The notes beneath the pieces were generated by a model that was not told where the DNA came from, searched no databases, and saw nothing but the letters and a program-made list of their open reading frames with translations. This document shows positions 1 through 5,807 of a stretch of 12,785 nucleotides of DNA, in pieces. Within the stretch, counting starts at the first letter, position 1; every line of letters starts with the position of its first letter. The translations under genes and the position numbers were made by a program. Source of the stretch: Bacteroidales bacterium (GTDB lineage Bacteria; Bacteroidota; Bacteroidia; Bacteroidales; UBA3663); assembly GCA_016293065.1 (NCBI GenBank), contig JAEDEY010000060.1, positions 1-12,785 of the forward strand, given 5' to 3'.

Positions 1-1889
1 AATGGCGAGCCGACCTTGTTGAATTGTCTCAGCTCCTCGTATGTATCGAGTTTCTCTGCTGCACCTAAGTCGATGCTTCTGAGCGTAATCCTGTATTCCC
101 TGGATGGCTTGACATAGACCTGAAGCGGAGGTTGTCCGTTGAGTTCGATGGCAATGTTCACCACGTTGCCACCCTCCATCAGACTGAAAGGAGGTGTATC
201 GGTCCATCCACCGGCAAGGTCGATTCGTACAGGGCTGCGGCTCCACACTATCTGGTCGGCATAGACGGCAAGCCGTGGCTGCTGAGGTGTGCGTGCTGTG
301 GCAGTAAGTCCCTCGCGCATCAGTGCAAAGGCCTCGTCTTCGTATTTCTGTTCGCCAGTCAGTCGGTTGCGGAACATAGCATCGCTGATGCGAGTCAGTC
401 GGTCGGTCATTTCGTCCAAAGGCTCAGGGACGGGAATATCCGATTTCTTGAATTCCTCGGCAGCATCGTTGAGGTTCACCTGATAGAACACGCTCTTGTA
501 GTGGTTTTTGGCAATCATTGGCCAGTTCATTGCGCGATAGGCCTTGCGCTGTGCCTCCAGTCGTCTCAGGTTGGCAAATGTCGATAGGTCTTCGGCACTG
601 AGTTTCTGTGCGTTGTTCATAATCTCCTGTCCTCGGGCGTTGTCTTTGTTGCCCGTCATCCAGTCGAGTACATCTCCTAAGTCATCGATGTTTTCGACGA
701 TAGGGAAGAGGGGGGTCGATTGCAATTCGCCTTTGAATGTGTCATTGATCATATACTGTCGGGCAGCATATTTGTTTTCGCCTATAGGCACTACATCGAC
801 ACATTGCTCAGGAGCGAGATGCAACTCCCAGTCGTTGGCTGGCACACCTGTCACTATGTTCTGTCGAGTGAGTGTCCACTTGCTGCCCACTGTGCTGTTC
901 TCGATCCATATATCCGAATTGTCGGCAGTGAACTTGATCCTGACATCGGCATTCTGTACGAAGAGTGCAGGGTGAGGCTTGATGCCCTTGTGCATTATCA
1001 CACGTTGGTCGATGACGCTGTTCTGCACGGCGAGTGTCGAACTGATCATCTCGCGGCTTGTGCCATAATGATGAAATTCGCCTCCAGGCAGAGGCAGGAT
1101 AGCCACTTTCAGTGCATTCAGTTCCGGGTCTGCGATCTTTGGGTTCTTGCCCAAGGCGAGTCCGAAGTCCGAATAGAGGTCATAGAACTTGATGGCAGAA
1201 GGATCGACACCATCCATCACATCCTGCTTTTCGGCACAGAGGCTTCGGTTCATGAGCAGACGCAGTGCTTTGTCCGACAGTATCCATATACCGATGTCCA
1301 TCAGGAAGAGATGCTTCTGCATGAGCTGACCGAGTGTCTCTACCGATGGTTTCTGCAGCATGTGGTCGAGCTGGTCGGGGTTGTCACGTCGCGACACGAA
1401 GACTCCGTGGTTCTTGGCAAGCGACGGATCGACCCACAGGCCGTAACACACCACATCGGCATCAGGAATGTCCTGAAGAGGTGCATTGGCACGTATATAC
1501 ACGTCGCCACTCACAATCATCGTCTTGAGCCGTTCGGGAGCTTTCTCCATAATCTGGTAGTAGAGAGGCAACTGCAGGTCGAGCAGGTTCTGCGACAATT
1601 TCTGTCCGCGTTTCCATCGGAATACGGGGATAGGAGTGAGTATCTTGCCCGAAGGCGCATAGCTCGGCAGCCGTCGGCTCTGTCCACCTGCGTGCAGAAT
1701 GATGCATCGTTCGCCTTCGCTCATGAAGCCGCGTCGGCGAGCTTCCTCGACAGCCCATGTAGTGCCACCACCCGAACCGAGTTTCGAACCAATAGGGTCG
1801 TTGGTACAGAACCATTCGTCATGGCTCGTATTTGTTATTTCATGAAAACATTCCACAAGATTAGGTGGAAGAGAGAGTAGCTTTTTCAT
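1..1889 (-). CDS. fkp: Bifunctional L-fucokinase/GDP-L-fucose pyrophosphorylase, 5' part (truncated by window edge)
   Basis: The reading frame opens at ATG 1887-1889 and stays open for 629 codons to the left edge. Fkp phosphorylates L-fucose and then makes GDP-L-fucose in the cytoplasm, a salvage route feeding fucosylated capsule and glycoproteins in Bacteroides. The N-terminal pyrophosphorylase half is visible: a glycine-rich stretch SGGGTTW after the start, the nucleotide-binding motif GGQSRRLPSYAPSGK (residues 68-82), then GVF, DIGIW and LPLPGGEF segments. The GHMP-kinase half begins near residue 540 with SPVRIDLAGGWTDTPPFS (552-569). The later GHMP motifs, including the glycine-rich ATP loop, lie beyond the window. 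Compared with my recollection of the 949-residue B. fragilis enzyme, the loop before the GGQSRR motif is about 17 residues shorter, and about 35 residues are missing after FKGEL (385-389). The gene is divergent from the aminopeptidase C gene, with 141 bp between the starts. Identification is firm; whether it is full length cannot be seen. Confidence 0.95.
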   Translation of the reverse strand, partial: MKKLLSLPPNLVECFHEITNTSHDEWFCTNDPIGSKLGSGGGTTWAVEEARRRGFMSEGERCIILHAGGQSRRLPSYAPSGKILTPIPVFRWKRGQKLSQNLLDLQLPLYYQIMEKAPERLKTMIVSGDVYIRANAPLQDIPDADVVCYGLWVDPSLAKNHGVFVSRRDNPDQLDHMLQKPSVETLGQLMQKHLFLMDIGIWILSDKALRLLMNRSLCAEKQDVMDGVDPSAIKFYDLYSDFGLALGKNPKIADPELNALKVAILPLPGGEFHHYGTSREMISSTLAVQNSVIDQRVIMHKGIKPHPALFVQNADVRIKFTADNSDIWIENSTVGSKWTLTRQNIVTGVPANDWELHLAPEQCVDVVPIGENKYAARQYMINDTFKGELQSTPLFPIVENIDDLGDVLDWMTGNKDNARGQEIMNNAQKLSAEDLSTFANLRRLEAQRKAYRAMNWPMIAKNHYKSVFYQVNLNDAAEEFKKSDIPVPEPLDEMTDRLTRISDAMFRNRLTGEQKYEDEAFALMREGLTATARTPQQPRLAVYADQIVWSRSPVRIDLAGGWTDTPPFSLMEGGNVVNIAIELNGQPPLQVYVKPSREYRITLRSIDLGAAEKLDTYEELRQFNKVGSP

Positions 1890-1910
1890 TATTTTTATGG
1901 TATTTTTGCG

Positions 1911-1918
1911 CAAAGGTA
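1911..1918 (-). promoter_or_regulatory. Candidate promoter -7 element of fkp
   Basis: The minus strand reads TACCTTTG, matching the Bacteroidota -7 consensus TAnnTTTG, 22 bp upstream of the fkp ATG. Transcription would start near 1904, giving a leader of about 15 nt. I see no convincing -33 TTG at the expected 19-21 nt distance, so the call rests on the -7 box alone. The plus strand immediately beside it also reads TATTTTTG (1901-1908), forming a mirrored pair around a TTTGCGCAAA palindrome. Confidence 0.5.
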
Positions 1919-1961
1919 ATAATTTATTTACGAGATACTTATTTTTTTCCAAAAAGATTTG

Positions 1962-1969
1962 TAAATTTG
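1962..1969 (+). promoter_or_regulatory. Candidate promoter -7 element of the aminopeptidase C gene
   Basis: TAAATTTG matches TAnnTTTG and lies 61 bp upstream of ATG 2031, predicting a leader of roughly 55 nt. The expected -33 position (around 1938-1942) is only T-rich, with no clear TTG. The region just before the start codon is A-rich without a Shine-Dalgarno sequence, which is usual for Bacteroidota. Confidence 0.5.
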
Positions 1970-2030
1970 CAGCAATAAAGTTTGAAAAATCCCATTTCCT
2001 CACCACATAATTATTAAAAACTCATACATT

Positions 2031-3428
2031 ATGAAGAAACCGATTCTTTTCTTTGCTGCATTCTCGATAGCATCGGCTGTGATGGCACAGACCGATATCA
2101 ATGCCGATGTTCTGAAGACCATTCAGTCGTCACACACCGAGACCGTTGCCGACAAGGCAATCCGCAATGCTTTGGCTGGCAATAGTGTTGCTGCTCTCAC
2201 AGCCAATGCCAATACCCTCACTGAGATTGGTACCGACTTCAGCGATGTCGTTCCTACCAAGGGGGTCACCAATCAGTTGTCGAGCGGTCGTTGCTGGCTC
2301 TTCACTGGTCTCAACGTGCTTCGTTCGAAGGCTATCATGCGCTGGAACCTCCCTTCTCTCGAACTCTCTCAGAACTATCTCTTCTTCTACGATCAGCTTG
2401 AGAAGGCCAATCTCTATCTTCAAGGTGTGATCGATACTCGCAAGCAGTCGTTCGACGACCGCATGGTCGATTGGCTCTTCCAGAACCCGCTTTCCGATGG
2501 TGGCACTTTCTGTGGTGTTGCCGACCTCGTTGCCAAGTATGGTGTCATGCCAAAGGAGGCTTTTCCTGAGACCTTCCAGAGCAATAACACCAGTGGCTTC
2601 ACTTCTGTCATGAAGCAGCTTCTCCGTCAGCAGGGGCTCGAACTCCGTGCGATGGGCGAAAGCAAGAAGGTGACCGACAAGCAGCTGCAGGCCAAGAAGG
2701 TCGAGATGCTTGGCGAGATATACCGTATGCTCACTCTCGCTTATGGCGTACCTCCAACCGAGTTCACATGGAGCCAGCGCGATGCCAAGGGCAAGGTGGT
2801 CAGTACCGAGACCTATACTCCTCAGTCGTTCTACCAGAAGTTCTGGGATGGCGAAAATCTCTACGACAACTACATCATGGTCATGAACGACCCTCTCCGC
2901 GAGTATAACAAGGTCTATCAGATCGAATACGACCGCCATACCTACGATGGACACGACTGGGTATATCTCAACCTCCCGGTTGAAGATATCAAGACCATGG
3001 CTATTGCCTCAATCAAGGACTCTACAGCCATGTATTTCTCATGCGATGTGGGTAAGTACTCTAACCGCAAGGACGGCACTCTCGCTCTCCAGAACTACGA
3101 CTACGAGTCACTCTTCGGCATCGACCTCACTATGGACAAGAAGCAACGTGTTCAGACTCATGCTTCTGGTTCAAGCCATGCCATGACTCTCATTGCAGTC
3201 GATATCGACAAGGAGACAGGCAAGACCAAGAAGTGGATGGTCGAGAACTCATGGGGACCAACATCGGGTTATCGTGGCAATATGATCATGACCGATGAGT
3301 GGTTCGATGAATATATGTTCCGTCTCGTGGTCAACAAAAAATACGTTGATCAGAAGTTCCTCGATATGCTCAAGCAGAAGCCAGTCATGCTCCCTGCCTG
3401 GGATCCGATGTTCCTCGAAGAAGAGTAA
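2031..3428 (+). CDS. pepC: Exported aminopeptidase C / bleomycin hydrolase-type C1 cysteine peptidase
   Basis: This 465-residue protein belongs to the papain-like C1B family (aminopeptidase C, bleomycin hydrolase), which removes N-terminal residues from peptides. The catalytic set is visible: Gln82 (oxyanion) and Cys88 in NQLSSGRCWLF, His383 in SGSSHAMTLIAVD, and Asn406 in KWMVENSWG. The C-terminus keeps the family's LPAWDPM tail, which in characterised members reaches into the active-site cleft and dictates aminopeptidase action. The family's classical members are cytosolic, but this one starts with a signal peptide (MKK, a hydrophobic run, cleavage probably after VMA at residue 19). A periplasmic or exported role in peptide scavenging is therefore inferred. 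The start at 2031 is the one that supplies the signal peptide. Length is normal for the family plus the leader. It is followed by a hairpin and a separate promoter for the next gene, so it is probably monocistronic. Confidence 0.93.
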   Translation: MKKPILFFAAFSIASAVMAQTDINADVLKTIQSSHTETVADKAIRNALAGNSVAALTANANTLTEIGTDFSDVVPTKGVTNQLSSGRCWLFTGLNVLRSKAIMRWNLPSLELSQNYLFFYDQLEKANLYLQGVIDTRKQSFDDRMVDWLFQNPLSDGGTFCGVADLVAKYGVMPKEAFPETFQSNNTSGFTSVMKQLLRQQGLELRAMGESKKVTDKQLQAKKVEMLGEIYRMLTLAYGVPPTEFTWSQRDAKGKVVSTETYTPQSFYQKFWDGENLYDNYIMVMNDPLREYNKVYQIEYDRHTYDGHDWVYLNLPVEDIKTMAIASIKDSTAMYFSCDVGKYSNRKDGTLALQNYDYESLFGIDLTMDKKQRVQTHASGSSHAMTLIAVDIDKETGKTKKWMVENSWGPTSGYRGNMIMTDEWFDEYMFRLVVNKKYVDQKFLDMLKQKPVMLPAWDPMFLEEE

Positions 3429-3434
3429 AAAACT

Positions 3435-3479
3435 TAACGACAGGATAGCAACCCGCATTAGTGGTCTGTCCTGTCGTTA
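3435..3479 (+). terminator. Likely terminator of the aminopeptidase C gene
   Basis: A perfect 11-bp inverted repeat, TAACGACAGGA at 3435-3445 and TCCTGTCGTTA at 3469-3479, begins 6 bp after the stop codon. The loop is long (23 nt) and the following T run is short and interrupted, so termination may be partial. Confidence 0.5.
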
Positions 3480-3545
3480 TTTGTATCAATCAATGATAAT
3501 AATATTAAAATATCTTTAATTAGCCTTAAAAGAATAGCCTGTTAC

Positions 3546-3576
3546 TTGCAACTTATTGAAAAACAAACTACTTTTG
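3546..3576 (+). promoter_or_regulatory. Bacteroidota-type promoter of the choloylglycine-hydrolase-family gene
   Basis: This is the best promoter in the window. TTG at 3546-3548 (-33) is followed after 20 nt by TACTTTTG at 3569-3576 (-7, TAnnTTTG). Transcription would begin around 3582, about 37 nt before ATG 3619. The leader ends in AGGAGA (3611-3616), Shine-Dalgarno-like but only 2 nt from the start codon, so its role is doubtful. Confidence 0.65.
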
Positions 3577-3618
3577 CGTACGGAAAATTGAATTATTAAC
3601 CCTAAAACACAGGAGAAA

Positions 3619-4701
3619 ATGAAACGGATCTATTTCTTGGCATTGATCGGCCTATTGGCATTGACAATGCCTCAACAAGCAAAAGCTTGTACTGGTATTA
3701 CACTTCACACGACAAAAGGCGAGGTGGTGACAGCTCGCACTATCGAATGGGCAGGCGAGGATCTCGAAAGCCGTTATTCCGTAGTGCCTCGTGGCTATCG
3801 CCAGCGATCTTATGTGCCCGATGGCACCAAGCGAGGTATGGAGTTTACAAGCCGATATGGCTATGTCGGTCTGGCTGTCCAGCAGGCCGAATTTGTGATG
3901 GAAGGTCTCAATGAGGCAGGACTGGCAGCTGGCTTGTTCTATTTTCCTGCCTATGGCGAATATGAGGCCTATGACGAGAGTCGTAAAGACAAGACTGTGA
4001 GTGACCTTCAGTTAGTGTCTTATATACTTGGTTCCTGCAAGACAATCGATGAGGTGATTTCGGCTGTCCGCGATGTGCATATCGTTACTGTCGATCCTCG
4101 TGGCTCGACTGTCCACTGGCGCTTTACCGATGGTAGCGGCCGACAGGTGGTGCTTGAAATTGTTGGTCAGAAGCCAGTCTTTCATGAGAATGTGTTGGGC
4201 GTGCTCACCAATTCTCCGTCGTTCGACTGGCACATCACTAATCTCAATAACTATGTCAATCTTGCCACAGGACCAGTGTCACAGAAGAAAATAGGCGACT
4301 TGCAGCTGACTGCTTTCGGTGGAGGAGGCGGAATGTATGGCATACCTGGCGACATGACGCCTCCATCAAGGTTTGTGCGTGCCGCCATCTATCAGTCTTC
4401 AGCACCAAAGTTCGACTGCTCGAAGAAGACCGTACTGCAAGCTTTCCACATCCTTAACAACTTCGACATTCCCACTGGCATACAGTTTGCCGAGGGTACT
4501 GTCATCCCCGATATCCCGAGTGCTACTCAGTGGACAGTGGCAAGCGATCTCAGTAAGCTCTGCATCTATTACCGCACGATGCACAACGCAAATATCCGAT
4601 GCTTCGATCTTAATACAATCGACTTTGAGAAGGTGCAGTTCCAGTCTGAGCCTCTCGATGCCGAGAAGCATCAGCCTATCGAGATGGTCAACGTGAAATA
4701 A
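3619..4701 (+). CDS. Secreted choloylglycine hydrolase-family linear amide C-N hydrolase (Ntn hydrolase)
   Basis: This 360-residue protein is of the bile salt hydrolase/penicillin V acylase family, which cleaves non-peptide amide bonds using an N-terminal cysteine. A signal peptide (MKR, a hydrophobic core at about residues 4-17, then AKA at 21-23) ends directly before Cys24. Cleavage by signal peptidase would itself expose the nucleophile, so no separate propeptide processing is needed. The spacing of family residues from the cysteine fits: Arg40 (ARTIEW), Asn98 in EGLNEAGLAAG, Asn198 in LTNSP, and Arg251 in GDMTPPSRFVRAA. The usual aspartate of bile salt hydrolases two residues before the aromatic position is Glu43 here. 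The substrate (bile salt, acyl-homoserine lactone, penicillin V or another N-acyl amide) cannot be told from sequence. The gene has its own promoter. It ends 3 bp from the convergent rlmN stop codon. Confidence 0.9.
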   Translation: MKRIYFLALIGLLALTMPQQAKACTGITLHTTKGEVVTARTIEWAGEDLESRYSVVPRGYRQRSYVPDGTKRGMEFTSRYGYVGLAVQQAEFVMEGLNEAGLAAGLFYFPAYGEYEAYDESRKDKTVSDLQLVSYILGSCKTIDEVISAVRDVHIVTVDPRGSTVHWRFTDGSGRQVVLEIVGQKPVFHENVLGVLTNSPSFDWHITNLNNYVNLATGPVSQKKIGDLQLTAFGGGGGMYGIPGDMTPPSRFVRAAIYQSSAPKFDCSKKTVLQAFHILNNFDIPTGIQFAEGTVIPDIPSATQWTVASDLSKLCIYYRTMHNANIRCFDLNTIDFEKVQFQSEPLDAEKHQPIEMVNVK

Positions 4702-4704
4702 GCA

Positions 4705-5727
4705 CTATGCTTCGTGCTTCCTCTTCATCGAACTGAGCATTCCACAGGCTGCGAAGATATCTTCTCCTCGCGAGGCCCTGATGGTGGCTGTGAGCCCATG
4801 TTTGTTCAGTATGTCGCGGAATGCCTCCATCTTTGTGATGTCGGTAGTCTGCAAATCGACATTAGGGATGGCATGGAAACGTATAAGGTTGACTTTGCAG
4901 TCGAGTCCCGACAGCAGTTTCAGCAGTGCGTGTGCATGACTGGCATCATCGTTCAGATCTTTGAAGACTATATATTCGAACGTGAGGTGACGCTGGTGAC
5001 TGAAGTCATATTGACGTAGCAGGTCGAGGACCGTCTCTATAGGATAGGTCTTCTCGATAGGCATCAGTTTGGCTCGTTCCTGTGCGAACGGACTGTGTAT
5101 GCTGATGGCAAGATGACACTGACTCTTGTCGAGAAAGTCTTTCAGGTGATGCATCTGTCCGATGGTCGAGACGGTGATGCGCTTCGGACTCCATGCCAAG
5201 CCCCAGGGAGAGGTGATGACTTCTATGGCCTTGAAGACTGCATCGGGATTGTCGAGCGGTTCGCCCATGCCCATAAATACGATGTTGGTCAGTTCCTGAC
5301 TTTCTGGTATGGCAAATATCTGGTTGAGAATCTCAGTGGCTGTCAGATGTCCGTTGAAGCCTTGCTTGCCCGTCATGCAGAAGTAGCAGTTCATCTTGCA
5401 GCCCACTTGACTTGACACACAAAGTGTGGCACGCTCGTGATCGGGGATATAGACCGTCTCGACAAGCTTGTCGGTGTGTGTGCGGAAGAGGTATTTGATG
5501 GTGCCGTCTTTCGACACGGCAGCCTCTGCAGGAGCATAGACACCGACTTCATATTGCTGGGCAAGAAGGGCTCTGTGGGTTTTCGAGATGTTGGTCATCT
5601 CGTCGATGCTGCGCACACGCTTCTCGTATATCCACTGTGCTATCTGTTTGCCTGTGAACTTCGGCATACCCAGGGCAGTCACAATCTCTTGCAGTTCGGA
5701 TAGCGTTTTCCCTAATAAACTTTCCAT
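4705..5727 (-). CDS. rlmN: 23S rRNA (A2503-C2)/tRNA (A37-C2) methyltransferase RlmN, radical SAM
   Basis: This is a 340-residue radical-SAM enzyme that methylates C2 of adenine 2503 in 23S rRNA and, in E. coli, A37 of some tRNAs. The Fe-S cluster motif is C110-KMN-C114-YF-C117, inside SSQVGCKMNCYFCMTGKQGF. The SAM-binding GMGEPLDN follows at residues 153-160. The methyl-carrying cysteine is Cys328 in RASRGEDIFAACGML, which marks RlmN rather than an unrelated radical-SAM protein. The N-terminal part has the expected RlmN accessory helix region (LSELQEI, FTGKQIAQWIY). It is somewhat shorter than the E. coli enzyme, which is not unusual in the family. I chose the ATG at 5727 because it precedes this conserved N-terminus. 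It lies downstream of the PpiD-like gene, separated by a strong terminator, so it should have its own promoter, although none is clear. Confidence 0.95.
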   Translation of the reverse strand: MESLLGKTLSELQEIVTALGMPKFTGKQIAQWIYEKRVRSIDEMTNISKTHRALLAQQYEVGVYAPAEAAVSKDGTIKYLFRTHTDKLVETVYIPDHERATLCVSSQVGCKMNCYFCMTGKQGFNGHLTATEILNQIFAIPESQELTNIVFMGMGEPLDNPDAVFKAIEVITSPWGLAWSPKRITVSTIGQMHHLKDFLDKSQCHLAISIHSPFAQERAKLMPIEKTYPIETVLDLLRQYDFSHQRHLTFEYIVFKDLNDDASHAHALLKLLSGLDCKVNLIRFHAIPNVDLQTTDITKMEAFRDILNKHGLTATIRASRGEDIFAACGMLSSMKRKHEA

Positions 5728-5751
5728 TATATATTAATAATGTGTGGAGAC

Positions 5752-5790
5752 AAACAATAAATGGCGACATTATGCCGCCATTTATTGTTT
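5752..5790 (-). terminator. Rho-independent terminator of the PpiD-like gene
   Basis: A perfect 15-bp inverted repeat (5752-5766 with 5776-5790) encloses a 9-nt loop, starting 18 bp after the PpiD-like stop. On the minus strand the stem ends CGCCATTTATTGTTT, giving a T-rich tail. Only 24 bp separate it from the rlmN start codon, so rlmN must use readthrough or a promoter overlapping this hairpin. The stem's end reads TATTGTTTG on the minus strand, which is one base longer than TAnnTTTG. Confidence 0.75.
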
Positions 5791-5807
5791 ATGTCTTGTA
5801 TTCCTGA

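Noticed and set aside
132..1880. Long plus-strand open frames, including 386 codons at 720-1880
   Set aside because: They are antisense to the minus-strand fkp frame, whose protein has clear pyrophosphorylase and kinase motifs; the plus-strand translations match no family I know.
2130..2954. Minus-strand frame of 274 codons inside the aminopeptidase C gene
   Set aside because: It is the antisense shadow of a gene with an intact catalytic triad; there is no promoter and no recognisable domain.
3682..3690. Lipoprotein reading of the amidase signal peptide at Cys24
   Set aside because: The residues before the cysteine (AKA) do not fit a lipobox, which wants Leu/Val/Ile at -3 and a small residue at -2; the cysteine is better explained as the Ntn nucleophile.
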